NCBI GenBank assembly: GCA_047602185.1
Contig: JASGHY010000001.1
Location: 4,154,001 to 4,218,000 of the forward strand
Reading direction: 5' to 3'
From: PMP191F sp047602185
Lineage (GTDB): Bacteria; Bacteroidota; Bacteroidia; Chitinophagales; Chitinophagaceae
Length of the DNA: 64,000 nucleotides
This document shows positions 10,101 to 19,400 of this stretch, piece by piece. The number at the start of each line of letters is the position of its first letter. The first letter of the stretch is position 1. Made by a program: the position numbers and the translations under genes. The notes beneath the pieces were generated by a model that saw only the letters and a list, made by a program, of their open reading frames with translations, was not told the origin of the DNA and did not search any database.

Positions 10101-10516
10101 GCCAGGCAAATACCTCCGCCGGGAGCAGTTTGACCTGCAATAGTTGTATTGGACCTGATATTAAGTTTGGAAGTAAGATGTATAGTTCCCGATATACGGA
10201 AAACAACAGTGCGATAAGGATATGTAGTAGCAGATGCACTTACTGCATAACGCAATGTACCGGGCACATTGTCATCGCTCAGACTGGTTACTTCAAATAC
10301 AGTAGTAGGGGAAGCCGCTGTTCCCCTGCCGCCGGAAGTAAACCGCCCGGCACCTTCAGCTGTGGGGAAGGCCAGTTGTTGCGCTCCCGCTGTCTGCAGT
10401 AACAGGCAGGCTGTTACTACGGCTGTACAGCGCAATAAGCATTTACGGACAATAGAAAAAGAACGTGTAGAAATAGCAGGCATAAGCAATTGTTTTATAT
10501 TATGGCGGGATGGCAT
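4175..10516 (-). CDS. Giant secreted PL1 pectate lyase - CE8 pectinesterase fusion with T9SS tail
   Basis: This 2113-residue exported protein joins two pectin activities. Approximate layout: signal peptide to ~45; PL1 pectate-lyase beta-helix ~46-440; a DTDHDGMPDTWE calcium-loop segment ~460; Ig-like repeat R1 ~508-612; module A1 ~622-825; R2 ~826-935; CE8 pectinesterase ~954-1276 with GNQDT, DFIFG and LSRPW intact; an FN3-like domain ~1276-1371; R3 ~1372-1483; module A2 ~1485-1700; R4-R6 ~1705-2029; T9SS sorting domain ~2031-2113 (starts NPNPAHD, ends with a GMYYLEF-type strand). Start is the ATG at 10516; an ATG at 10483 would still keep a signal peptide. It is probably anchored or released by T9SS to demethylate and cleave homogalacturonan processively. 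Sister genes are the single-domain PL1 and CE8 on either side. Confidence 0.92.
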   Translation of the reverse strand: MPSRHNIKQLLMPAISTRSFSIVRKCLLRCTAVVTACLLLQTAGAQQLAFPTAEGAGRFTSGGRGTAASPTTVFEVTSLSDDNVPGTLRYAVSASATTYPYRTVVFRISGTIHLTSKLNIRSNTTIAGQTAPGGGICLADNPVVISGDNVILRYIRVRMGDKNQNKGMVDGSGGDDALGNLGGKNIIIDHCSVSWSSDEALTVYRGDSVTMQWNIVSEPLNYSYHFETGDTDFERHGYGGIWGGKTASFHHNLIAHFKGRGPRFAGVSTYSPAVIGAENADFRNNVIYNWGSYSTNGGDGGNYNVVNNYYKYGPATSTGSSDGIPIKTMIMNPSKSTDYPYPKVYLTGNYVDGYPAVTANNWSGVAMAGGAPADTIQSKVTTPFNISTFSSYTAQEAYEQVLLNAGALLPSRDTLDQRIIADVRNRTGNLIDVQGGFPHGTAYELTVNAWPTLASTTPPTDTDHDGMPDTWETANGLNPNDASDRGTFAANGYTNLENYLNSLVTDNPVIGVTASLVSFAQTLGTPSPVQTYTISGTGLAGNIVITPPAGYEISANGGTTWYTSSSPLTLTQSGGTVTSTTITVRLNATTGGTYGGNITHTSTNALTYALPVNGAATTPTTGATVLLQKWPLITDAGDDAASRSAGVTASTPTMNKFYVSNGTTVAGVTAYSSALGQAFSAGPLGDGLWTSATPGPGGTLNRTFYEQFTVTAAAGYSVRVDSISVMAAFYASASNTKLAVVYSKTGFTTADSVDVTAASFASPVVLAQQNTGPTTTYTLALDGTNGVTLAAGQTLTLRLYFSCGSTSSGRYALLKNVWVNGVATGAPAATPAITTTGTLSSFTQTTGSPSAIQTYTVAGSNLTGNVTVTPPANYEVSANGGTNWYTNASPLTLTPASGALANTTISVRLNATAAGTYSGNIAHASPGATAVNVAVSGTATAPNPVTQPPAGTAVTVAKDGSGNYTTIQAAIDAAPTGRTTPYIIFIKNGKYKEKIVIPATKPFIQLVGESVANTIITYNDGASTPTSSGGTVGTFNSYTLYVLANDFSALNITFENSFGDGSQAVAVHVSGDRSAFRNCRFLGNQDTLLTNGNTGLKQYFKNCYIDGNVDFIFGSARAIFDSCVIYAKTRSAAGSSYITAPNTQAGQTYGYVFRNCVFPANIGSTTYYLSRPWQNSTGSSPFANNKVVLLNAVYGAGLIRSEGWSTWDAGTLTNLIYNAEYKSRGFNGSLVDVSQRVSWSYQLTDAEAATYTDGNLFETWTPCSVSADFCTPFTPSIAVSNFRGTKGTTTSTFNWNISWPMAQVTYEVFRSSDKISFTKVSEQVSPNDTAVNYNYSEAIPPPGSTYYYYVRASKAGLAAHITDTVAISSTPTITTTGTLNSFIQGVGLPSATQIYVVAGENLPAAVTITPPAGYEISANGGTNWYSSTTPLTLTPSGGILASTTITVRLNATSAGTFAGNIVHASTGAATVNVAVTGTVQSTPLPVSNVLLYWPLQANNTDDAASRATGVNSSTPSFKNLYLSNGTTVTTVPAYSTTFGQAFGATANGDGTWATTSGGPGGNLSRIYYEEFTLTAQAGYNVRVDSLLLTSSFYNTSSNTKLAVVYSLSGFTTADSLDITGGTGPGGPLVSTANGAFATPILINNQTANTTDGYRLALAASNGVTVPGGKTLTIRLYYSCGSGSAGRYAKLKDVSLKGLASVVQPPAITVAGTLSAFSQTIGTPSAVQTYTVSGSNLTNNIVITPPAGYEISNNGGTNWYTNAAPLTLTQTNGVVNSTTISIRLNATAAASYSGNIANVSTGATTVNVAVTGTTVLAPVVTVTGTLSAFAQTVGSPSAVQTYTVSGANLLANLVITAPANFEISSNGGTSWNNSATPITLTATNGAVSNTTISVRLNATTAATQGGNITNTSGSITVNVAVTGTSVLAPFLTATAALKDFSQTVGIPSASQSFTLNGGNILSNVTVAAPAKFQLSADNGTTWSDTVRLVPATGGVVTRTVLVRMNAASAGNYSGAITASGSGLANISIPVKGVAYSVFTVNPNPAHDRVILYHPQLYTVGTIIVYNANGIKLATWYTKPASNSTSISVIGLPKGMYYLEFRRLGEKQIVPFIKM

Positions 10517-10614
10517 TTATGGCAATAGTCAACTGCATTACATTCACGAACAGGCATACTACCTGCTCATGGTGTTCTGCAACAGCCATTCATCCATCAA
10601 ACTATTGAACAATC

Positions 10615-11358
10615 TTATCGCTTCACCACGCGCTCAGCCAGTTCAAGGTGCTGTGCTGATATTTCAGCCAGTACCAGTTCGGCCATGCGGCGGGCTCCCA
10701 ACTCACTGAAGTGTGTATCGTCGGTTTTTCCCTGGGGATAATTGGGGTGTTCACCTGGTTGCAGGTAATTGAATAATAATTTCGATTTGTCTGGTCCAAG
10801 CTCCTGTAATAAATCCTGGCTCTTCTTATCAAGGTCAATCAGGGGTACATTATATTTAGCAGCTACTGATCGCACCAGGGCAGCATATACATCATGCGTA
10901 CCTTGTATCTTCCCGGAAGCAGAATCAAATTTTCTGCGTGCTACCGGTGTGATCAATATCGGGTTAGCATTCTTACTTCTTGTATCCGTAACATATTTTA
11001 CCAGGTTAGCAGTAAACTCTGCTTCTGTAGTATAAGTCTTTTTAGTAGGCACCTCATCGTTGTGTCCAAACTGCACCAGTACATAATCACCTTCCTGCAT
11101 GGCATCCACTACAGGTTGCCAGCGGTTCTCTTTCATAAATGAACTGGTGCTTCTGCCATTCTGGGCACGGTTATCAACGGTAACAGTAGAATCAAAAAAA
11201 TACACAAAGGGCATTCCCCATCCTGTTTCGGGATAGTACTTAATTTCTTTTTTAGACATGGTAGAATCACCGATCAGCCATACTGTGATCTTCTTTTTAG
11301 GCGGAATGCAAAAAGACAGTAACAAAGCCAGGCTAAAAATTCGGATGATCTGTTTCAT
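10615..11358 (-). CDS. SGNH/GDSL hydrolase, rhamnogalacturonan acetylesterase-like (CE12)
   Basis: Serine esterase expected to remove acetyl groups from rhamnogalacturonan or acetylated pectin. It has 247 residues from the ATG at 11358; a longer in-frame start would only add sequence ahead of the signal peptide. SGNH blocks are all present: GDST with Ser32, the Gly in AQNGRS at 68, GHND with Asn100, and DDTHFS with the Asp213/His216 pair. The N-terminal hydrophobic segment ends SFC, which could be a weak lipobox or an ordinary signal peptide. It is flanked by PL1 and PL1-CE8 in one leftward run, which supports a pectin role. The CE12 assignment rests on motifs and context. Confidence 0.86.
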   Translation of the reverse strand: MKQIIRIFSLALLLSFCIPPKKKITVWLIGDSTMSKKEIKYYPETGWGMPFVYFFDSTVTVDNRAQNGRSTSSFMKENRWQPVVDAMQEGDYVLVQFGHNDEVPTKKTYTTEAEFTANLVKYVTDTRSKNANPILITPVARRKFDSASGKIQGTHDVYAALVRSVAAKYNVPLIDLDKKSQDLLQELGPDKSKLLFNYLQPGEHPNYPQGKTDDTHFSELGARRMAELVLAEISAQHLELAERVVKR

Positions 11359-11390
11359 GTCGTTATATGTTGTATGTACTATGTTGCTGA

Positions 11391-11530
11391 ATACAAGGCA
11401 CAAGATTCAAGAGACAAGGCACAAGGAAAACCAGGGTTGCGGTCAGAAATCCGGAATCTGCTTCGAATCCCCAAATCCCTACATCTCAAAATCAGCAGTA
11501 TTCACTATTGACCATTCACTATTCACTTCC
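11391..11530. repeat. Intergenic word-repeat strings
   Basis: This stretch lies between CE12 and PL1. ACAAGGCACAAG-type words (11391-11432) are followed by CCAAATCCC-type words and then TTCACTATTGACCATTCAC-type words (11501-11530) that run into the PL1 stop codon. It is non-coding by eye. Confidence 0.5.
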
Positions 11531-12926
11531 CCACCAATCCATTCAAATACACTTCAATATTCGTGTACTGTTTGTCCAGAGAATAAGTAGTGGCGTCGGA
11601 TGCGTTATTGGGATCAAGACCATTCTTCTTTTCCCAGTCATCAGGCATCCCGTCTTTGTCAGTATCTGCCAATGCAGGTAATGACCGCAATGCAGGCCAT
11701 GCATTTACAGTCTGTTCGTACGCTGTGCCATGCGGATAACCGCCCTGCACATCAATAAAACCACCGGTCCTGTCCTTCACATTTTTAATAATACGTTCGT
11801 CGAGGGTATCGCGTTTAGGCAATACAGCCCCTACATTCTTCAAAACAGCCTCATACGCATCCTGTGCAGATTGCAGGGCTATCTCTGTTGATGAGAAAGG
11901 TTTATCCAGTTTTACCTGTGAGGCAGGCACTTCAGTTTCTTTAGTACCTATTCTTACACCTTTCCAGTTATCCTTGCTCACATCATTGGAACCATCAATA
12001 TAATTTCCTTCCACATAAAATTTACCAAATGGAATTTCAGGCGCTTTGTCATAAGGGTTCAGCATCTGGAACCGCATTTTACTGCCGGTTGACGGGCCAT
12101 ACCTGTAATAGTTATTCACTATGTTGTAAGTACCACCTTCACCTGCATACACATTGTTACCGCCCCAGTTATAAATAACATTGTTACGATAATCAACATT
12201 TTCTTCGGGGCAGTTGCGGATACCATCAAAACGGGGGGTACGGCTGTTACAGTGAGCAAACAGGTTATGGTGTGCAGATAAATGTCTGCCACCCCAGATC
12301 GCTCCATAGCCATGATGTTCAAAATCCTTATCACCTTTCTCAAAATGATAAGAATAATTAAGGGGTTCACTGATCATATTCCATTGCAGCGTAGTACTGT
12401 CGCCGGCATAAATGGAGAACACTTCGTCCGTACTCCAGCTAAGGCTGCAATGATCGATAATGATATTATTGCGACGTGTTCCGCCAAAAGCATCGTCGGC
12501 GCCTCCGCCATCAACCATGCCCTTGTTCTGAAAACGATCGCCCATGCGGATACGGATATAACGGACAATAATATTATTGCCGCCAAACCCTACAGGATAA
12601 TCAGCAAGACAGATACCATCACCGGGCGCTGATTGCCCGGCGATGGTGGTATTGGCTGGTATTACCAGCTTTGAAGCAAGATGGATAGTACCGGATATTG
12701 CAAACACCACGGTACGTGGGCCCTTTGTTTGCAATGCTGCACGCAAACTACCCGGACCATCATCTTCAAGCGTGCTTACAATGGCAACCTTGCCACCTCT
12801 GCCACCTGTTGTATATTTTCCAAATCCTTCAGCACCCGGAAAAGCAATGGGTTGAGCGTTTGCACAACCCCATTGAATAGCCAAAGTACATAAGGCAATA
12901 CCAATCTGCTTATTAATCCCTTTCAT
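11523..12926 (-). CDS. Pectate lyase family 1 protein, secreted
   Basis: Single-domain right-handed beta-helix polysaccharide lyase (PL1, 467 residues) that cleaves de-esterified homogalacturonan by beta-elimination with Ca2+. The signal peptide ends CANAQ (~21-25). Conserved helix segments are NTTIAGQSAPG (92-102), the acidic cluster in IIIDHCSLSWSTDE (155-168), a SEPLNYSYHFE run, and the basic RTPRF at 229-233 that probably carries the catalytic Arg. The C-terminus has a DTDKDGMPDDWE calcium-type loop. It is closely similar throughout to the N-terminal domain of the giant fusion protein, so the two probably arose by duplication. It sits directly after the beta-helix lipoprotein and before CE12. 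Confidence 0.92.
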   Translation of the reverse strand: MKGINKQIGIALCTLAIQWGCANAQPIAFPGAEGFGKYTTGGRGGKVAIVSTLEDDGPGSLRAALQTKGPRTVVFAISGTIHLASKLVIPANTTIAGQSAPGDGICLADYPVGFGGNNIIVRYIRIRMGDRFQNKGMVDGGGADDAFGGTRRNNIIIDHCSLSWSTDEVFSIYAGDSTTLQWNMISEPLNYSYHFEKGDKDFEHHGYGAIWGGRHLSAHHNLFAHCNSRTPRFDGIRNCPEENVDYRNNVIYNWGGNNVYAGEGGTYNIVNNYYRYGPSTGSKMRFQMLNPYDKAPEIPFGKFYVEGNYIDGSNDVSKDNWKGVRIGTKETEVPASQVKLDKPFSSTEIALQSAQDAYEAVLKNVGAVLPKRDTLDERIIKNVKDRTGGFIDVQGGYPHGTAYEQTVNAWPALRSLPALADTDKDGMPDDWEKKNGLDPNNASDATTYSLDKQYTNIEVYLNGLVGK

Positions 12927-12956
12927 TAGTTTTCAAAAAGTAGGTTTTAAAAAACA

Positions 12957-14576
12957 CTATTGTCTCCATCTCGGATCTCCGGAAGTGCTTTTACCTGCAA
13001 AGCTGGCATCTTTAAAGGCAAAGTTCCCATTAGAAGGGTCCTGCCAGAGAGCAAAAGATGTTCCGCTGTATGCTGTCATGCTGGGCACACCGGCACCGGT
13101 TGCAAATGGCACATAATCAGAAGTATTGTAATTACCGGTAGAAGTAACAGCAGTGGTAGCATTTACCCTGATACCACGTACTGCAGTATTACCGGCATTA
13201 TTTTTTCCTATACCCATGATACAATTGGAAACGATCACACCACTGGTTACGTTATTGGTAGTAGCGGTGCTGCCGTAATCGATCAGGTAGTTAGAACCAC
13301 CACCCCAGGGCGCTTCATTGATGGTACAGTTCTGGATAGTTACAGCTACACTGTTCTGTTTGCTGGTTACTATCTTTTCTGTTTTATAGATAGTACTATT
13401 GGTGATAGAGATATTATCAATTTTACAGTTTACGTTATCAACGTTGATAATACCGTAGTTAGAGATACTATCTGCAATACAGTTGTTCATTTTGAAATCG
13501 GTCATATTGATCACTGCTGTCTGCAGGCGCACCACACCACGGAAAATCTCTGTCTGGCAACCATCAAATACCATTTTCTTAACTGTACAAGCATTGCTGA
13601 TGTTGAATACATAACTGGAAGCATAAGCTGCACCTACCAGTTTAACGCTGCTAAATACAATAGAATCAATAACGCTGCTTGCGGTAACATTGAAGTTACC
13701 CGTCATGTTAATCCTTGCCAGTTCATTGCTGAAGTCATAACCACTCATGATGGTTACTGTTTTGCTCAGGTTCATTGAAGTAGCGATCTCATAAGTTTGT
13801 CCGCGTTTCAGCAATACCACGCTACCTGCTGCAATCTGGGGCAATGTATCTGCCAGTACTGAAGGGCGACCTGTAATACCACGCAGATCAATAATATCTC
13901 CGGTAATCGGAGATTTTGTTGTAAAGGTTATAATGCCTTTGCTTTTTGTACCCAGGAAGATCTCAGCAGTATAAGTAGTACCACCCTGGAGGCTTTGTAT
14001 CAGCTTCTGGCTTGCAGTAATATCAGTTGATGTTAAAGCAATATCCGTAGCAGAACCACCTGCCGGGGTGATCGTGATCTTTGTAAGCCCTGCGGTTGCT
14101 TTCCATTTCAGTAATGCTGCATTATCCAGCAGGTCACCATCTGCTATGGTCAGGAAGATCTGCTCACCGGTAATAGTAAAGCTGCTGCTACGCAGCCATT
14201 TTGAATCCAGCGTAGTATCGGCGCCCAGTGTTTTTACCCTGGCATAATACTTCTGTCTTACTACCAGGTCGTCATCGGTAATGGTAATACCTGTAGTATC
14301 TCTCTGGTAAGTACGTTCTACTGTATTAAACAGTGAATCTTTAGATACCTGGATCCTGTACTTAACAGTAGTATCAGTAGAGCTGGTGTATAAGGAGGCA
14401 TTCCAGTACAGGAACACGTTTGTTTCTCCCGACGTTGATTTAATATCTCCGGAAGGCATAAACCTGCGCATAGCTTCCAGTGACTCATTGTTCTTTTTAC
14501 AGGAGATAACGCCCGCTATTGCACAACACAATACCGGGATGAATATTTTGATGATATTATAATTTGTTCTTTTCAT
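12957..14576 (-). CDS. PUL surface lipoprotein with FN3-like and DUF4957/DUF5123-like domains
   Basis: 539-residue lipoprotein; the signal peptide ends VISC with Cys at ~26, followed by KKNN, giving an outer-membrane anchor. Residues ~40-225 look like two fibronectin-III-like domains. The rest (~240-535) is a parallel beta-helix of the DUF4957/DUF5123 type often found in pectin PULs of Bacteroidota, with repeated N-x-T/I-x-N turns. No lyase catalytic residues are obvious. Its position 21 nt downstream of susD and 30 nt upstream of the PL1 start fits a surface glycan-binding protein. Function is inferred from position and domain type. Confidence 0.8.
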   Translation of the reverse strand: MKRTNYNIIKIFIPVLCCAIAGVISCKKNNESLEAMRRFMPSGDIKSTSGETNVFLYWNASLYTSSTDTTVKYRIQVSKDSLFNTVERTYQRDTTGITITDDDLVVRQKYYARVKTLGADTTLDSKWLRSSSFTITGEQIFLTIADGDLLDNAALLKWKATAGLTKITITPAGGSATDIALTSTDITASQKLIQSLQGGTTYTAEIFLGTKSKGIITFTTKSPITGDIIDLRGITGRPSVLADTLPQIAAGSVVLLKRGQTYEIATSMNLSKTVTIMSGYDFSNELARINMTGNFNVTASSVIDSIVFSSVKLVGAAYASSYVFNISNACTVKKMVFDGCQTEIFRGVVRLQTAVINMTDFKMNNCIADSISNYGIINVDNVNCKIDNISITNSTIYKTEKIVTSKQNSVAVTIQNCTINEAPWGGGSNYLIDYGSTATTNNVTSGVIVSNCIMGIGKNNAGNTAVRGIRVNATTAVTSTGNYNTSDYVPFATGAGVPSMTAYSGTSFALWQDPSNGNFAFKDASFAGKSTSGDPRWRQ

Positions 14577-14597
14577 ATTGAAGCAGTTTTAATAAGA

Positions 14598-16427
14598 TCA
14601 ATAACCGTAATTCTGGGTCATTCTGTAATTACTGTTTAATACAGATGAAGGAATGGGGAATAATTCTTTTTTCTCGGCTTCAAAATAACGCGCATACCCT
14701 TTCAGGTCGCTGGTAAGATAATCTTCATTAACAGACGCACGCCAGTTTTTAACAGTATACCCGGTAGGTGCGGTAGTACTTCCCAATCCTGGTTCAAACA
14801 ATACTTTGCTGAACACACCTCCGTACACATCCAGGGTAGCTGTTTCCTGTACAGATGTTACAAGATTATAAGTAGCAGCTTTTGCGTACACATATTTAGG
14901 AATATTGGTATAACGACCAACACCATTCATAAAGTCGCGCAGCTTATTTCTTGTCTCATCGATCTTTGAGCCGAGCAGGTTCCAGCGGATGAGGTCATAT
15001 TTACGGATGCCTTCACCACCAAACTCCAGTAAACGCTCCTGTACAATAGCTTTAAAAAAGCCATCATAATCGGTAGGCGTAGTACCCATTCTTGATTCAT
15101 ATCCCACAAAACCTCTTTTCCTTACTTTTTCATACGCATCTATAGCAGTAGCAGAAGGGCCGTGATTGATCTCATTATCAGCTTCAGCATACATCAGCAG
15201 GATATCTGCAAAACGCATGATAGGCCAGTTGATCGCCAGGTTCTGCGAAGTACCGGTAATGTTTGTCCATGAACGTCTGAATTTACCGTCAGTCATGGTA
15301 CTGCCAACGTTCAGGATCTTCTGGCTGTTGGCATCAATTTCAAAAGCATTGATGGTAACATCCCTGCGGCAATCGCCAATTGAATCGAACTCATAGAAAT
15401 AGGTGGGCAGGATATTGATACCACCACCACCGCCTCCAAACCTGGAGCTGGTGTTGTGTCTCAGACCATTGTAATAACCCAGTTTACTATCGGTACTTGC
15501 ATTACCACCGTATGCACCTATCTCAAACATCAGTTCATGTGCATTGTCGTAGCGGGTAGCACCATGCAGTGTTTTGAAGAGATCTTCATACACCGGGTTA
15601 AGGCTATGCTCTTCGGGATGGCTCATGATATCCTTACACTCATCCAATGCGATCTGGTAGAAAGTCTTATAGTCCGATTTGCGTTCGTTCTTATGATTGC
15701 TTCTCAGTTCATAACCACCTCTTGTCAAAGCAATTCTTGCGCGAAGACCTTTTACAAAACCTTTGGTAAGACGAAGGTTCTGGTCGGGTGACTGTGAGCG
15801 CCAGGGCACCAGCTCTTCCGCTATTTTCAGATCATTGATCAGTACATCATAAATAGAATCGCGGTCTGTTTTTGGTAAATACAGGTCAGTCAGGTCTGAA
15901 GCCGGTACCAGTTGAGCAGGCAGATCGCCCCAGTTGCGTAATGCTTCCAGGTAAAACTGTGCACGCAGTGTCAATGCCTCACCGTACAACTTTTTCATGG
16001 TAGTCTGCTGGTCTGTAGTTCCACTTTTGTACAAGGCAGAAGCAGGGATGTATTTGATACAGATATTAGCACGCTCAATTCCTTTAAACAACTGAATAAA
16101 AGGATTGGGCAGGTCAGTATTATCAATACTGGCGCCATAAGTACTGATACCCCTTCTGTCTGAGGCGCTATAGTCGCCGGATGTTTTCATATCATCGGCC
16201 GATTGCGGGAACAGTGTAGCAATACGGCTGCCGTAACCATTGTCACCGATCAGCATTGCGTACACACCAACCACAGCAGAGTTCGAGTTGGAAACGCTTG
16301 AAAAAACCGCTTCCTGCGTAAGCGATGAATTAGAATCTGCATCAAGATACTTTTTGCAGGAAGAAGCAGTCAACAGCCCTGTAAGGGTTATTGATGTTAT
16401 TATTACTTGTTTAATTGTATGTTTCAT
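14598..16427 (-). CDS. RagB/SusD family nutrient-binding lipoprotein
   Basis: 609-residue SusD homologue that caps the SusC porin and binds the oligosaccharide. The lipoprotein signal ends TASSC with Cys at ~24, followed by KKYLD, a typical SusD start. The N-terminal SusD-like domain and the TPR-containing RagB C-terminus are recognisable by the ITR...PIMRFADILLMYAEA-type region and the terminal LFPIPSSVLNSN motif. It begins 20 nt after the susC stop and forms the core pair of the pectin PUL. Confidence 0.95.
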   Translation of the reverse strand: MKHTIKQVIITSITLTGLLTASSCKKYLDADSNSSLTQEAVFSSVSNSNSAVVGVYAMLIGDNGYGSRIATLFPQSADDMKTSGDYSASDRRGISTYGASIDNTDLPNPFIQLFKGIERANICIKYIPASALYKSGTTDQQTTMKKLYGEALTLRAQFYLEALRNWGDLPAQLVPASDLTDLYLPKTDRDSIYDVLINDLKIAEELVPWRSQSPDQNLRLTKGFVKGLRARIALTRGGYELRSNHKNERKSDYKTFYQIALDECKDIMSHPEEHSLNPVYEDLFKTLHGATRYDNAHELMFEIGAYGGNASTDSKLGYYNGLRHNTSSRFGGGGGGINILPTYFYEFDSIGDCRRDVTINAFEIDANSQKILNVGSTMTDGKFRRSWTNITGTSQNLAINWPIMRFADILLMYAEADNEINHGPSATAIDAYEKVRKRGFVGYESRMGTTPTDYDGFFKAIVQERLLEFGGEGIRKYDLIRWNLLGSKIDETRNKLRDFMNGVGRYTNIPKYVYAKAATYNLVTSVQETATLDVYGGVFSKVLFEPGLGSTTAPTGYTVKNWRASVNEDYLTSDLKGYARYFEAEKKELFPIPSSVLNSNYRMTQNYGY

Positions 16428-16447
16428 TGCCCAAAATCTTTAAAGAA

Positions 16448-19400
16448 TTAAAAAGATACGTTTACACCACCAAGAATAAATCTGCTGCGTGGATAAGCAG
16501 CATAGTCAACCCCGGGCGTAAGCGGCGTGCTACGGCGGGTATTGGCCTCCGGATCGTAACCAGAGTATTTGGTAAATGTGTACAGATTATTCACCGTTAA
16601 GTAGAACCTGAAACGGGAAAATACCTTTGTCTTTTTCAATAAAGAAGCAGGAAGAGAATAACCAATGGTAAGATTGCTGATCCTTAAGAAAGAAGCATCT
16701 TCAATAGCATAAGAATGCAGGAAGTAGTTACCCAGTGAAGGGGTCCACATAGTAGCATTCGTATTCATAGCGCTTAATGCAGCAGGATCGGTAACCTTGT
16801 TGCCATTCGCGTCAAACAGTTTATACCTGTTCGCCACTTCGGCCAGCATATTGTTGTCTTTGTACTGGTAAGTAGTAGTAAACTCCATCCTGTTGGCATT
16901 GTAAGTTTTATTACCAACTGACCAGTTTACAAATACACTCAGGTCAAATCCTTTATAAACAAACTGCTGGTTTAAACCTCCCATAAATTTAGGCTGAGAA
17001 TTACCCAGTACAGTTTTGTCCTCATCATCAATGGTCATGCTGGCTTTGGAAGACAGCTTTTTCAGTTTCAGATCACCAGGCTGAGGAGCCCTGTTGCCCA
17101 AAGCAGCAGCGCTGGAGTTAGGAACATCAGATTTCAACGTGTAAGTCTGGTTAGCAGAGTTGTAATTGAAATCATCTACCGTATAGAACCCATCAGTTAT
17201 AAAACCATAATATTGACCTACAGGTTTACCTACTTCTACTTTAAAGTCGTTCAGTGCATTTACCCAGCCTGAAGAAGTATAATAAGATTGCATCGCATGG
17301 CCGGTTGCATCCAGACCCAGGCTCACGATCTTATTCCTGTTACCGGAAATATTAAAGTTTGCAGACCATGTGAAGTTCTTGTTGTTGATGATAGTAGTAC
17401 CCAACTGCAGCTCAATACCGGTGTTCTCTGTTTTACCTGTATTCTGGTATTGAGAAGTAGAACCACTGGTAAGAGGAATAACTGCATTCAACAACAGGTC
17501 CCTGGTAGTATTTCTATAGAAATCAAGTGAACCGGTTACTTTGTTATTAAATATGCTGAAATCCAGACCAATATTGCGGGCAATAGTAGTCTCCCATTTC
17601 AGGTAGGGGTTTGACAATGTGCTGGGAGGAGCAATACCCGGTGTAACTGCCTCTTCAAATGCATAGCTGGAAGTATTGGTACCAAAAACAGTGCGGAACA
17701 TGTCGTTGTCAATACGGTTGTTACCGGAAGTACCAAAGCTTACGCGCAGTTTCAGATCGGAGAAGAAATCAACATTTCTCATGAAGTTCTCTTCTGAAAT
17801 GCGCCATGCCAGTGCCGCTGAAGGGAAGCTGGCAAAACGTCTTCCTTTAGCAAATTTGGAAGAACCGTCGTAACGCATGGTAACTGTTAAAAGGTATCTA
17901 CCATTGTAGTTATACATGGCCCTGCCAAAAAATGACAGCAGCTTTTCCTGTGCTTCTGAAGTAGTGGGAGGGTCCTGGATCTGACCGGTAGGCGGCGTTG
18001 CTTTCTGAATACCTGCAAATGCCTGCTCAGGCGTAAGATCCACCGGCATCCATTTTACAGTAGCATTAAAAGTCTTATTCGTCTTTTCATTGATCTCCTG
18101 GCCTACCAACAGATCTATATTATGAGACCGGTTAATCGTTGTTTTATAGTTCAGCGTATTGGAGTTGGTCAGTGTAAGGTTTTCACCGGTTGCCATGTTA
18201 ACGATCGGCATATTAGCATTTGACCTTGCTACGCTGGTAATAGAACCATTGTATTGATTTGTTTTGGCATTTGTGTTGGTAATACCCAATACACTTCTGA
18301 AAGTCAGGTTCTTGATCAGCTCATAGCTGAAATAGCCATTCACGTTGATATCATTCCTGTAATCATACTTCAACTCGTTGTGAGCCAGCAATACAGGATT
18401 GGTAAGGTTAGTGAGGTTGGCATAGTCCGGATCAAACACATCCACATCATTCACTTCGCTTTCAGCAATGAATGGTTTGTAACGAACAGCATTTCTTAAC
18501 CTGTTGTTACCCTGTGAACCCGTGTTGGAAGTACCAACACCATCTACACGCTGACGGCTGTAACGCGCACTGAAACCTACACGCAGACGATCAGAAGCCC
18601 TGTGATCAAATTTGAAAGAGGCCAGTGTACGTTTGAAACCAGACTCCAGCATCACACCATCTTCATTTGTATTGCTGAGGTTCAGGCTGAACGTAGTTGT
18701 TTTGGAACCACCTACCAGTGATACGGTATGTGTTTTGTTCCAGGCATCACGGCCAAACAACTCATCCTGCCAATCAGTAAAAGGCATGTTCTTATAAATG
18801 TCCAGGTCTTCCCAACGGCCGTATTTATTCTGGAAAGATGTACGGTCATCAGCACTTCCATTATAGCGCTGGTACTGGTACTGTACAAAATCATAAGGTT
18901 TCAACACATCCAGTTTGTTGAGGACGCTTCTTACACCGGCATAACCGTCGTAAGAAACACGTGTTTTCATTTCCTTACCACCTTTGGTAGTGATCAGTAC
19001 AACACCGTTGGCGCCACGCGCACCATAAATAGCGGTAGACGCAGCATCTTTTAATACGTCGATAGATTGAATTTCCTGCGGGGTCAGCAAAGACATGGCA
19101 TTGTCTACCTGTATCCCGTCCACAATGTACAGCGGTGAGTTGTCCTGTGTAACAGATCCGCCTCCGCGAACACGTACCATGATATCTGCACCGGGCTTAC
19201 CCTCAGTAGTGGTAACCTGCACACCCGCCAGGCGACCCGCAAGGGCCTCTGCTATTGAGTTTACAGGTACATCCTTCAGGTCTTTTGCGGCAACAGATGA
19301 TACCGAACCGGTTACATCTCTCCTTTTTACAGCAGCGTAACCGATCACTACTACATCTTCAAGGTCTTTTACTTCCTTTTTTAAACGAACCGCTACATCG

